Below, one piece after another: positions 27,190 to 35,619 of a stretch of DNA of 64,000 nucleotides (position 1 is the first letter of the stretch; every line of letters begins with the position of its first letter). The notes under the pieces are model-generated. The model did not search any database. It saw only the letters and a list, made by a program, of their open reading frames with translations, and was not told where the DNA came from. Made by a program: the position numbers and the translations under genes. Origin of the DNA: Acidovorax radicis (GTDB lineage Bacteria > Pseudomonadota > Gammaproteobacteria > Burkholderiales > Burkholderiaceae_C); the NCBI RefSeq assembly GCF_020510705.1, contig NZ_CP075184.1, positions 2,976,001-3,040,000 of the forward strand. The letters run 5' to 3'.

Positions 27190-29558
27190 CCTACACCGTG
27201 GCCGTGCGTGAGCTGTGCGAGTTCACCGCCAAACAGGGCGACCTGGACCTGCGCTTTACCCCGGCACCCACGGCCCTGGAAGGCATGGCGGGCCACGGGG
27301 TGGTGGCGTCGCGCAGAGCCCCGGGCTACCGTGCAGAAGTGCCCCTGGCGGGGCGCTACAAAACGCTGCAGGTTCGGGGGCGGGCCGATGGTGTCGACCC
27401 CGCGCTTCAGCGGCTGGACGAGGTCAAGACCTTCAAGGGGCGGCTGGACCGCCAGCCAGCATCGCATCGGCACCTGCACTGGGCCCAGGCGCGCATCTAC
27501 GGCTGGCTGATGTGCCAGCAAGAGACGTGGAGCCACATCGACCTGGCCCTGGTCTATTTCGACATCGGCACGCAGCAAGAGACGGTGTTCACCGAGCGGC
27601 ACAGCGCTGCAGCGCTGTTGCAGCACTTTGAAGCCCTGTGCGAGCGGTTTCTGGCCTGGGCCGAAGCCCAGAGCGCACACCGCGCGGCGCGCGATGCGGC
27701 CCTCACGGCGCTGACATTTCCTTTTGGCGACTTTCGCGCCGGCCAGCGCGCCTTGGCACAGGCGGTTTACAGGGCCACCACATCGGGCCGCTGCCTGCTC
27801 GCCCAGGCGCCCACGGGCATCGGCAAGACCATGGGTACGCTGTTTCCGATGCTGAAGGCCGCGCCCGCACAACGGCTGGACAAGGTGTTCTTTTTGGCGG
27901 CCAAGACCTCGGGCAGGCAAACGGCACTGGACGCCCTGGCACGCCTGGGCCACACCAGCGCCGCCGCGCCCCTGCCCTTGCCCCTTCGGGTGCTGGAGCT
28001 GGTGGCGCGCGACAAGGCCTGCGAGCACCCCGACAAGGCGTGCCACGGCGCATCCTGCCCCCTGGCCCAGGGCTTTTACGACCGGCTTCCTGCCGCACGC
28101 GCCGCCGCGCTGCACGTCGCCGGCACGGCCACCAGCCCCCACACCGGCCTGGTGGCCCTGCACCAGCCCCAGGTGCGCGAGGTGGCACTGGCACACCAGG
28201 TGTGTCCCTATTACCTCAGCCAGGAACTCGCCCGCTGGGCCGACGTGGTGGTGGGCGACTACAACTACTACTTCGACATGGGCGGGCTGCTGCATGGCCT
28301 GACCCAGGCCAACCAGTGGCGCGTGGCACTGCTGGTGGACGAGGCCCACAACCTGGTCGAGCGTGGCCGCAAGATGTACACCGCCGAGCTGCGCCCCGAA
28401 AGCCTGGCGCAGGCGCGCAAATCCCCCACAGCACACGGTTATCCGGCCGTGAAAAAGGCGCTCGACAAGGTGCGCCGCCACTGGTCCGCGCTGGACAAGG
28501 CGCAGACCTCCGACTATGCGGTGCTGGAGACCTTGCCCGACAAACTGCTGGCGGCCCTGCAGCAATGTGGCAGCACGCTGTCGGACCACTTGGCCGAGCA
28601 CCCCACCGAGCCCGATGCGGCACTGCACAACTTTTATTTTGATGCGCTGCACATGCTTCGCATGGCAGAACTGCTCGATGACCATTCGCTGGTGGACCTC
28701 ACCCTGCCAGCCACGCACTCCCACCCCTATGGCAGCGGCCACAGCGGCAACGGCAGCGGCAGCACGACCACCAACGCCTCGACCAAGGGCGGTGCCTCCA
28801 CACTGTGTGTGCGCAATGTGGTGCCAGCGCCCTTCCTGCGGCCGCGCATGCTGGCGGCCCACACCTGCACGCTGTTCTCGGCCACGCTGCAACCCGCGCC
28901 CTATTACGCCGACTTGCTGGGCTTGCCCGAGAACCATGTGTGGGTGGATGTGCCAGCGCCTTTTGAGGCCGCGCAGTTGCAGGTGTCAGTGGCGCGCCAT
29001 ATCTCCACGCGCTACCCGCACCGCAAGGCATCGCTGGGCCCTATCGTCGAGTTGATGGCATCGCAGTTCCACACGCGGCCTGGCAACTACCTGGCGTTTT
29101 TCAGCAGCTACGACTATCTGCAGCAGGTGGCCGACCTGCTTGAACAGCGCTACCCGCAGTTGCCGCAGTGTCGCCAGTCGCGCCGCATGCTCGAAGCCGA
29201 GCAAAGGCAGTTTCTGGCGCGTTTTACCGACACCAGCCAAGGCATTGGTTTTGCGGTGTTGGGCGGCGCCTTTGCCGAGGGCATCGACCTGCCGGGCCAA
29301 CGCCTGACCGGCGCATTCCTGGCCACTCTGGGCCTGCCGCAGATCAACCCTGTGAACGAGCAAATCCGCCAGCGCATGCAGGCGATGTTCGGCGCCGGTT
29401 ATGACTACACCTATCTGTACCCCGGGCTGCAAAAGGTGGTGCAGGCGGCAGGCCGGGTGATCCGCACACCCCAAGACCAAGGGGTTGTGCACCTGATGGA
29501 CGACCGCTACGGCCAGGCACACATACAGGCGCTGCTGCCTGCATGGTGGGGGCTATGA
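27186..29558 (+). CDS. RecB-like nuclease fused to XPD/DinG-type Fe-S helicase
   Basis: 790-residue fusion. Residues 1-165 hold a RecB/Cas4-type nuclease: H37, GRADG with D68, DEVK with E79 and K81, and QARIY with Q101 and Y105. From about 180 an XPD/DinG superfamily 2 helicase follows: Walker A APTGIGKT (208-215), DEAH box VDEAHNL (384-390), motif V-like GAFAEGIDLPG and motif VI QAAGRVIR. Cysteines 279, 286, 291 and 340 lie between the Walker A and DEAH motifs, where XPD-type enzymes bind a 4Fe-4S cluster. It overlaps the preceding nuclease-like gene by 4 bp. A role in DNA repair or invader defence is plausible; the precise substrate is unknown. Confidence 0.82.
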   Translation: MTYTVAVRELCEFTAKQGDLDLRFTPAPTALEGMAGHGVVASRRAPGYRAEVPLAGRYKTLQVRGRADGVDPALQRLDEVKTFKGRLDRQPASHRHLHWAQARIYGWLMCQQETWSHIDLALVYFDIGTQQETVFTERHSAAALLQHFEALCERFLAWAEAQSAHRAARDAALTALTFPFGDFRAGQRALAQAVYRATTSGRCLLAQAPTGIGKTMGTLFPMLKAAPAQRLDKVFFLAAKTSGRQTALDALARLGHTSAAAPLPLPLRVLELVARDKACEHPDKACHGASCPLAQGFYDRLPAARAAALHVAGTATSPHTGLVALHQPQVREVALAHQVCPYYLSQELARWADVVVGDYNYYFDMGGLLHGLTQANQWRVALLVDEAHNLVERGRKMYTAELRPESLAQARKSPTAHGYPAVKKALDKVRRHWSALDKAQTSDYAVLETLPDKLLAALQQCGSTLSDHLAEHPTEPDAALHNFYFDALHMLRMAELLDDHSLVDLTLPATHSHPYGSGHSGNGSGSTTTNASTKGGASTLCVRNVVPAPFLRPRMLAAHTCTLFSATLQPAPYYADLLGLPENHVWVDVPAPFEAAQLQVSVARHISTRYPHRKASLGPIVELMASQFHTRPGNYLAFFSSYDYLQQVADLLEQRYPQLPQCRQSRRMLEAEQRQFLARFTDTSQGIGFAVLGGAFAEGIDLPGQRLTGAFLATLGLPQINPVNEQIRQRMQAMFGAGYDYTYLYPGLQKVVQAAGRVIRTPQDQGVVHLMDDRYGQAHIQALLPAWWGL

Positions 29559-29559
29559 C

Positions 29560-29598
29560 AAAAAAAACCCTGAACGCCCGCAAGCGGACGAACAGGGG
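29560..29598 (-). terminator. Rho-independent terminator for tctBA
   Basis: Read on the minus strand: CCCTG-TT-CGTCCGC-TT-GCGGGCG-TT-CAGGG followed by eight T. The stem has twelve pairs with one TT/TT internal loop. It lies about 65 bp past the tctA stop and 2 bp beyond the end of the convergent helicase gene, which it may also shield. Confidence 0.85.
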
Positions 29599-29662
29599 TC
29601 GGCATGACGGACGGGGCCTGAACCCATGGCGCAACCCGCAGGCCACGCCAGTCCACACCACA

Positions 29663-31189
29663 TCACGTACTTGCGTGTGCGACTTCTGCCGGGGGCTGCG
29701 GCAGCGGGGCCGCTTTGCCGCGCTTCATGAAGAACGAAAGCACCTGCCAGCCGATGAACAACGCAATCAGCCCCAACAGGGTGCCGCTGATGGGCCGGTT
29801 CACAAACACGCTGAAACTGCCGCGCGACAACAGCATGCTGCGGCGGAAGTTTTCCTCGAGCATGGGGCCCAGGATAAAGCCCAGCATCAGCGGCGATGGG
29901 TCCAGCTCCAGCCGCAAGAACAGATAGCCGAGCGCGCCAAACGCGACCGTGATGAAAACGTCATCGAGGTTGTTGTTGATGCTGTAGGTGCCGATGCAGC
30001 AAAAGAACAAAATCGCCGGGAACAACACGTTGTACGGAATCTTGAAAACCGACAACCAGTAGCGCACCAGTGGCACGTTCAAGATCAGCAAGAAGCAGTT
30101 GCCGATCCACATGCTGGCCACCAGGCCCCAGAACAACTCAGGGTGGCCCGAGATCATGTTGGGGCCGGGCTGAATGCCCTTGATGATGAAGGCGGCCATC
30201 ATGAGCGCCATCACAGCGTTTTCGGGGATACCGATGCTCATCAGCGGAATGAAGCTGGTGCGCGCGGCGGCCTCGTCAGCGGCGGCCTGGCCGGCCACAC
30301 CTTCGATACAGCCGGTGCCGATTTCGTGCTTGTACTTGCTGACTTTCTTGTCGAGCGCATAGGCTGCAAACTGGGCAATCACCGGGCCGCCGCCGGGCAA
30401 AATGCCCAGCACCGAGCCCACCACGCTGCCACGCAACGCGCTGGGGATAATGCGCTTGAACTCGGGCCAGGTGGGCATCAGCTTGATCTTGCCGTTGAAC
30501 GGAGAGCGCTCTTCGCGCGAATCCAGGTTCTTGGTGATTTCTGCAATACCAAAACACCCCAGCGCAATGCTCACGATGCCCACGCCATCGGCCAAAAAGG
30601 GCATGTCAAACGTGAAGCGCGCCAGACCACTGTTGACGTCGGTGCCCACCGAGCCCAGCAAGATGCCGATCATGCACATGGCCAGGCCGTTGAGCAGGCT
30701 GCCCGTGGTAACAAAACTCACGCACACAAAACCCACCAGCATCAACGCGCAGTAGTCGGCCGGGCCAAACAGAAAGGCCACTTCACCCAGCTTGGGCGCA
30801 AAAAACGCCAGCACCACAATCGCCACCGTGCCACCAATGAAGCTGGAGACGCCTGCGGTAAATAGCGCAAGCCCCGTTTTCCCCTTCAAGGTCATCTGGT
30901 AGCCATCGATACACGCCACGATGCTGCTGGCGTGCGGGATCTTCATGGTGATCGCGCTCACGCTGTCACCATATTGCGCGCCGTAGTAAATACCGGCCAG
31001 CATGATCAGTGCGCCGGTGGTGTCCATCGAGTAAGTCAGTGGCAGCAACAAGCTGATGGTGGCCAGTGGCCCCAAGCCCGGCAACAAGCCGACCAAGGTG
31101 CCGACCGTGCAGCCCATGGCGCAATACATCAGGTTTTGCAGCGTCAGCGCGTGGCTGAAACCGAAGGCGAGGTTGTTTAAGACGTCCAT
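29663..31189 (-). CDS. tctA: Tripartite tricarboxylate transporter large permease, TctA family
   Basis: 508-residue inner-membrane permease of the TTT family with about eleven or twelve membrane segments. Family features are GTLVGLLPGLGPLATISLLLP near residue 30, QYGDSVSAI near 73 and GILPGGGPVIAQF near 270. The start at 31189 (MDVLNNLAFG) is where family similarity begins; the frame extends 57 bp further without it. It follows tctB by 7 bp. No periplasmic TctC-type receptor is encoded nearby, so the solute cannot be inferred beyond a carboxylate, and citrate is only the classic example. Confidence 0.9.
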   Translation of the reverse strand: MDVLNNLAFGFSHALTLQNLMYCAMGCTVGTLVGLLPGLGPLATISLLLPLTYSMDTTGALIMLAGIYYGAQYGDSVSAITMKIPHASSIVACIDGYQMTLKGKTGLALFTAGVSSFIGGTVAIVVLAFFAPKLGEVAFLFGPADYCALMLVGFVCVSFVTTGSLLNGLAMCMIGILLGSVGTDVNSGLARFTFDMPFLADGVGIVSIALGCFGIAEITKNLDSREERSPFNGKIKLMPTWPEFKRIIPSALRGSVVGSVLGILPGGGPVIAQFAAYALDKKVSKYKHEIGTGCIEGVAGQAAADEAAARTSFIPLMSIGIPENAVMALMMAAFIIKGIQPGPNMISGHPELFWGLVASMWIGNCFLLILNVPLVRYWLSVFKIPYNVLFPAILFFCCIGTYSINNNLDDVFITVAFGALGYLFLRLELDPSPLMLGFILGPMLEENFRRSMLLSRGSFSVFVNRPISGTLLGLIALFIGWQVLSFFMKRGKAAPLPQPPAEVAHAST

Positions 31190-31196
31190 AGCGATC

Positions 31197-31619
31197 TCAG
31201 AACAGGGGAAGGTTGACGCCCAGAATCTTCTGGAACCCGAAAGCAATGGCCAGCAACACGGCGGCGATTTTTATGTTGCGCACCACGGAGTAGGACGTGC
31301 CGGCAAACCCCGAGCAAAACACCAGCACCACAATGCCCAGGGCCATGTTCACAAAGTGCGAGGCCAGCGCAAAGCCGCACAGGCTGCCCAGGATGACCGC
31401 GATGTTGCGAAACTGGAAGTTCATCGCAACCGGTGCCACCAGCCGGGCACGCACCACCGTGATGACCCCGATCACAAACAGCATGCAGCTGACCATGAAC
31501 GGGAACAGCCCCGGCCCCGCGTGACTGAGCGCCCCCAGCGAATAATTCACCGACGGCAGGCCAAAAGCCAGCGCCAGCGCCATGAGGACAAGGCCTCTGA
31601 GAATGTTGCGATTGATCAT
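31197..31619 (-). CDS. tctB: Tripartite tricarboxylate transporter small permease, TctB family
   Basis: 140-residue protein with four predicted membrane segments and the usual spacing of the TctB family (AFGLPSVNYSLGALSHAGPG near residue 16). The start at 31619 is set by AGGAG upstream (minus strand); the frame continues 252 bp further but overlaps the regulator promoter. It forms the membrane complex with TctA. The divergent tctD-tctE regulators begin 143 bp away. Confidence 0.86.
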   Translation of the reverse strand: MINRNILRGLVLMALALAFGLPSVNYSLGALSHAGPGLFPFMVSCMLFVIGVITVVRARLVAPVAMNFQFRNIAVILGSLCGFALASHFVNMALGIVVLVFCSGFAGTSYSVVRNIKIAAVLLAIAFGFQKILGVNLPLF

Positions 31620-31762
31620 GAAAACACGGTCTCCTGAAGACTTTTTGGATCGTTCCCATGCCCGCAGGTGGCGCCTGTGGCTGGGGTATGCTGACCCGGC
31701 AACTATTCCCATCGAACCTGAGCGCTGGCTGACCTGGCCTATGCGTATTTCCACGTAAACCC

Positions 31763-32458
31763 ATGCGATTACTCCTGGTGGAAGACGACCCCGTCCTGAG
31801 CCGAACCATGGCCCAAGGGCTTGAAACTGCGGGCCACCGCGTCGAAGTGGCCCGCACCGTGCAAGAGGCACAACACTGGTGGGCGGTGCACACCTTTGAT
31901 GCCGTGCTGCTCGACCTGAACCTGCCCCACGGGTCAGAGCCCCGCAGCGGCCTGGGCAGCGGGCTGACCGCGTTGCGCGGCGCGCGCGCGCGCGGCGACC
32001 GCACGCCGGTGCTGGTGCTCAGCGCGCGTGACAGCACCGAGGACCGGATCGCCGGGCTGGACGCGGGCGCCGACGACTACCTGGGCAAACCATATGAGCT
32101 CAAAGAAATCGAAGCCCGGCTGCGCGCGCTGATGCGGCGCGCCAGCGGCACGGCTGACCTTGTCACCGTGGGTCAACTGGCGCTGGACCGGCTGGCACGC
32201 CGCTACAGCGTGGCGGGCCAACCGCTGGAGCTGCCCGCTCGCGAGTTCGACCTGCTTTGGGAGCTGATGACCCCACCTGGCAGGGTGCTCAGCAAACGTG
32301 ACCTGTCAGACCGCCTGTCGGATGCGGGCGAGGCGCTGGGCGAAAACGCGCTCGAGGCGTTTGTCTCGCGTCTGCGGCGCAAGCTCACGGGCAGCGGGGC
32401 GTCCATTCGCACACTGCGCGGGCTCGGCTACATGCTGCAGGACGATGTCAGCCAATAA
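31763..32458 (+). CDS. tctD: OmpR-type response regulator, TctD-like
   Basis: 231-residue regulator with an N-terminal receiver (acidic D8/D9, phospho-acceptor D51 in LLDLNLP, K109) and a C-terminal winged helix (RVLSKRDLSDRLSD, then NALEAFVSRLRRKL). An insertion of about ten residues (HGSEPRSGLGSG, 56-67) follows the phosphorylated strand and is not usual for the family. It is divergent from tctB-tctA and overlaps the kinase gene by 14 bp, so it very likely controls the transporter in response to its substrate. Confidence 0.88.
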   Translation: MRLLLVEDDPVLSRTMAQGLETAGHRVEVARTVQEAQHWWAVHTFDAVLLDLNLPHGSEPRSGLGSGLTALRGARARGDRTPVLVLSARDSTEDRIAGLDAGADDYLGKPYELKEIEARLRALMRRASGTADLVTVGQLALDRLARRYSVAGQPLELPAREFDLLWELMTPPGRVLSKRDLSDRLSDAGEALGENALEAFVSRLRRKLTGSGASIRTLRGLGYMLQDDVSQ

Positions 32459-34061
32459 CAGCCACGCAGGCGCTGGCGCACGCGCCATCCCAGCCACTGC
32501 TGACAGTGCCACGCCCGGTCACGCCCCCCGCAATGCGCCAGGCGCGGCGCTCGGCGGTGCGCCCCCCTCCTTGCTGGAGGGCATTGGCCGCCATGTGCTG
32601 CTCTCGCTGGTGCTCATCTGGGGACTGGGTAGCGCGGTGGTGCTGGGTGTTGGCAACCACTTTGTGGCCGAGGCCTTCGACCGCGCCCTGCTGGACGACG
32701 CCCATGCGCTGGCGGCCCATGTGCGCGGCGGCGAATTCGGCGACAACATTGACGAGCCCTTGCGGCTGGATCTCACGCCGCGAGAGGTAGGCCTGCTGCG
32801 CTTTGACCAGAGCGAAACCGTGTGGTTCGCGGTGTATGGGCCCGACGGCGCCTATCTGGCGGGCGACCATGACCTGGCAGCAGGCCCCCTCGCCCCGCAA
32901 GCCACCCACGCGTTCCACAACCTGGTGCGCGACAAGCTCGAACTGCGCCGGGTGACCCTGCGCATTGATGGCCCGCAGCCATTCACCGTGGTCATAGCCC
33001 AGACGACAGCAGAGCGAACCCAGCTGCTGCGCAGGCTGCTGATGTATTCAGGCCTGGCGCAGATCTGGCTGCTGATAGCGCTGGGTGCGTGGCTGCTGCG
33101 CGGCATCGAACGTGACCTGCAACCCCTGAGCGACCTGCAGGACGCCATGGACCACCGGGACGCTGCCGACCTGCAGCCGCTGCCGCAGGCCCTGACACAA
33201 GACGCCGCCACGCGCGACGTGCAACGCCTGGGAGAAGCCCTGGACCGGCTGCTCGCGCGCGTGCAGCAAAGCGTGCACGCGCAGCGCGAGTTTGCGGGCA
33301 ACGTGGCGCATGAATTGCGCACCCCCCTGGCGGGCATCCGGGCACAAGCGGCCCGAGCGCTCGCACACAACGATCCCCAGGTGTGGCGCGATGAGCTTCA
33401 AGGCATTGCCCAGGCCGAACAACGGGCCAGCCGCACCGTGGACCAACTGCTGGCCCTGGCCCGGGCCACAGAGAGCGGTATTTCCTTGTCGGTGCAGACG
33501 ATTGCGCTGGACGGCGTGGTACGCGAGACGCTGCTGCGCTACCTGCCCCGCGCCGACACGCTGGGTGTCGACCTGGGCGCCGAGGGCCTGGATCCCCCCG
33601 AAGGGTCCGTCAACATACGCGGCAACATCGCACTGATTGAAGGCATTTTGAACAACCTGCTGGACAACGCGCTGCGCTATGGCCGGGGTGAGCCGCCCCG
33701 CATCACCGTGGCCCTGCGCACCGACAGCAGCTACGCCGTGATACAGGTGACCGACAACGGCCCCGGGGTGGACGCCGACTTCGCGCAGCGCCTGCAACGA
33801 CGCTGGGCGCAAGGAGAACAGGGCCTGCAGCTCGGCCACGGCGCGGGGCTCGGCTTGTCGATCGTCGCGCGGTACGCGCAGCTCATGGACGGCCGGCTGG
33901 AGATCGGCACCGCCACCCCGCCCCAAGACTCCGAGGCGCCCGACGCCCTCGGGGTCTCCAGGCCTCTGGATGGCGTTGCACGGCTCCACCCAGGGTTCGC
34001 GGCCAGCGTCTGGCTCCCGCTGCTCCCCACCGGCACCACCGATGAGTCCACGCAAACTTGA
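32445..34061 (+). CDS. tctE: Sensor histidine kinase, TctE-like
   Basis: 538-residue inner-membrane kinase. The first ~45 residues are low complexity; a membrane segment lies at about 50-72, a periplasmic sensor domain of ~130 residues follows, and a second membrane segment lies near 205-222 (MYSGLAQIWLLIALGAWLL). The phospho-acceptor is H289 in VAHELRTPL; N, G1 and G2 boxes are LLDNALRYG, DNGPGVD and GHGAGLGLSIV. Translation begins within the tctD end. The long polar N-terminus is odd; a later start close to the first membrane segment is possible. Confidence 0.87.
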   Translation: MSANNSHAGAGARAIPATADSATPGHAPRNAPGAALGGAPPSLLEGIGRHVLLSLVLIWGLGSAVVLGVGNHFVAEAFDRALLDDAHALAAHVRGGEFGDNIDEPLRLDLTPREVGLLRFDQSETVWFAVYGPDGAYLAGDHDLAAGPLAPQATHAFHNLVRDKLELRRVTLRIDGPQPFTVVIAQTTAERTQLLRRLLMYSGLAQIWLLIALGAWLLRGIERDLQPLSDLQDAMDHRDAADLQPLPQALTQDAATRDVQRLGEALDRLLARVQQSVHAQREFAGNVAHELRTPLAGIRAQAARALAHNDPQVWRDELQGIAQAEQRASRTVDQLLALARATESGISLSVQTIALDGVVRETLLRYLPRADTLGVDLGAEGLDPPEGSVNIRGNIALIEGILNNLLDNALRYGRGEPPRITVALRTDSSYAVIQVTDNGPGVDADFAQRLQRRWAQGEQGLQLGHGAGLGLSIVARYAQLMDGRLEIGTATPPQDSEAPDALGVSRPLDGVARLHPGFAASVWLPLLPTGTTDESTQT

Positions 34062-34220
34062 TGCACATCAAGCGGCAAGCGCACCCCACGGCGCCACAAT
34101 CACCCCGTGCCAACCCCTCTCTCCCCCCTCCCACCTTCCGTCACGTCAACCACCTCCGCCGCTGCGACCTCGGCCACAGCAGCCATAGCAGCTAAAACGG
34201 CCCGGTGTCTGCACCAGGGC

Positions 34221-34745
34221 ATGCACCCCATCGGCAAGGCCATTGCCATGATGATGTGCGCCGCGGCTTTGGCCGGGTGCAACAAAACCGCTGGGGACGC
34301 CACGCAGATCAGCGCGGCTGAAACGAGCTTCAACGCCATCGTGGCGGCATGCACCCAAACCATCGCAGCCAGAGCCTTCACAGTGAGCGCCGATGGTCAG
34401 GGCGAATGGGTCAAGACCGGCTACAGCCCGGCTTCGGTGCAGGGCGAGGTGATCCACACCGAGTCGGCCATCACCCCGTATCTGGGCAAGCTGGTCATCA
34501 AGGACAACACCGCCCGTGTCAGCGCTGCGACCGAGGCACAAGCCGCCGCCGCAACCCTGACACCCGCCCATGTGCTTGCCAACCGCACCTACACCTTCAT
34601 CTTCCGCTTCGACGGCCAACAATGGGTGTGGAACAACGGCTCGCTGGTGACCAAAACCAAGACCACGGAAGACACCACCGCAGGCCTGACACTGGCCGAC
34701 GTTGCTGCGGCAGGCCCGGGCTTTTCGGGCTGCGTTGCGCGCTAG
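34221..34745 (+). CDS. Putative lipoprotein of unknown function
   Basis: 174-residue protein. Starting at 34221 gives a lipoprotein signal peptide (MHPIGKAIAMMMCAAALAGC) with lipobox ALAGC and mature Cys20. A GTG 114 bp upstream opens the same frame but adds a low-complexity Ser/Thr/Ala leader. The mature part is mixed polar sequence with FIFRFDGQQWVWNNGSL near residue 130 and a Cys near the end (FSGCVAR), so a disulfide with C61 region (VAACTQ) is possible. No family is recognised. It stands alone after tctE. Confidence 0.65.
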   Translation: MHPIGKAIAMMMCAAALAGCNKTAGDATQISAAETSFNAIVAACTQTIAARAFTVSADGQGEWVKTGYSPASVQGEVIHTESAITPYLGKLVIKDNTARVSAATEAQAAAATLTPAHVLANRTYTFIFRFDGQQWVWNNGSLVTKTKTTEDTTAGLTLADVAAAGPGFSGCVAR

Positions 34746-35000
34746 GCACCCTCTACAAAAATCGAGCGGAAAGTGTGTGCTGCGGATCGGAATGGGCTGC
34801 AAGGCGCAAACACAGCAATAGCCGTCGCCGTGCAGCTATTACGAGCATTTACAGCGCCGCAGGCCGCCCGAGCCCGCAGATGCACACGGCGAGGTGATTG
34901 GTGAAGAGCGCCCCAAGGAGTCTGCGCGGCCGAAGCTCGGCGGGGGCCTGATTCGGTCTGCTGATCACCACAGGTCAAGCGCCTGCGGGCATGCGATGGA
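34746..35000. other. Gap without a recognised gene
   Basis: About 255 bp between the lipoprotein gene and the relic regulator. No frame here has a ribosome site or recognisable family. It may include further decayed regulator sequence, but no stretch could be matched by eye. Confidence 0.5.
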
Positions 35001-35158
35001 TTAGAGCTTCGCCGCACGCCATCGCGGCCCTGCTGGAGCCTGCGCGCGGCTCTGGCGGCTCACGCCAGGCTCGGAGGTGTGCAGCATCTGGGCCACTTCG
35101 GTCAGGTTGAACCACGCCGCGCGGCTTCGCGCACGAAGCGCAGTTGCTGGAAATTCAT
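35001..35158 (-). pseudogene. Relic of a CysB/Cbl-type LysR regulator (N-terminus only, frameshifted)
   Basis: Reading from the ATG at 35158 on the minus strand gives MNFQQLRFVREAARR and then, after loss of one base near 35112, FNLTEVAQMLHTSEPGVSRQ in the next frame. Joined, these match the helix-turn-helix start of CysB/Cbl sulfur regulators. After the VSRQ motif the sequence diverges into non-homologous codons and stops at 35001, so the effector domain is missing. It is a broken remnant lying at the end of a sulfonate gene block. Confidence 0.8.
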
Positions 35159-35219
35159 GGATCGGGTTCCCGCAAAAGAGCAGCCCCTGCAACGCAGGGC
35201 CCGTTCACTCAAAACACTC

Positions 35220-35270
35220 ATTTTTTAATAGCTGCCAGCGATTAATCCATAAGCGCTAGAGGCACTTTTC
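35220..35270 (+). repeat. Interspersed Comamonadaceae-type repeat, copy 4
   Basis: TTTTTTAATAGCTGCCAGCG, then ATTAATCCATAAGCGCTAGA. It separates the relic regulator from the molbindin gene. Confidence 0.88.
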
Positions 35271-35278
35271 ACTTAAAT

Positions 35279-35497
35279 TTACGACAGCTTGGCGATGGAC
35301 ACTTCGGTGGACTTCACGAGTGCCACCACCTCCGAGCCCACGATCAGGTTCAGCTCGTCCACCGAGCGGGTGGTGATGACGGAGGTGACGATGCCCCAGG
35401 GCGTTTCGACATCGACCTCTGACACGACATCGCCGCGAATGATCTCGCGCACTTTGCCCTTGAACTGGTTGCGTACGTTGATGGCTTGAATAGACAT
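35279..35497 (-). CDS. Molbindin-like TOBE-domain protein
   Basis: 72-residue protein made of one Mop/TOBE domain (SIQAINVRNQFKGKVREI at the start; SEVDVETPWGIVTSVITT in the middle; SIAKLS at the end). Such molbindins bind molybdate or tungstate oxyanions in the cytoplasm as oligomers. AAGGAAAACACC precedes the ATG. It lies downstream of ssuB in the same direction after a purine-rich gap. Why a molybdate protein follows sulfonate genes is unclear; sulfate and molybdate are related oxyanions. Confidence 0.85.
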   Translation of the reverse strand: MSIQAINVRNQFKGKVREIIRGDVVSEVDVETPWGIVTSVITTRSVDELNLIVGSEVVALVKSTEVSIAKLS

Positions 35498-35533
35498 GGT
35501 GTTTTCCTTGAAAAAAATCCGGAATGGATGGGT

Positions 35534-35580
35534 GAAGAGAAAAGGGGAAGGGAAAAAGGGAAAGAAAAAAAGAAGGGGAG
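35534..35580 (+). other. 47-nt uninterrupted purine tract
   Basis: Only A and G on the plus strand, in runs such as GAGAAAAGGGGAAGGGAAAA, in the 122-bp gap between the molbindin start and the ssuB stop. It is not coding and stands out against the GC-balanced surroundings. Function unknown. Confidence 0.85.
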
Positions 35581-35619
35581 CGACGAAAAAAAGAGATGGA
35601 GCACCCGTTCAGGCGCAGC

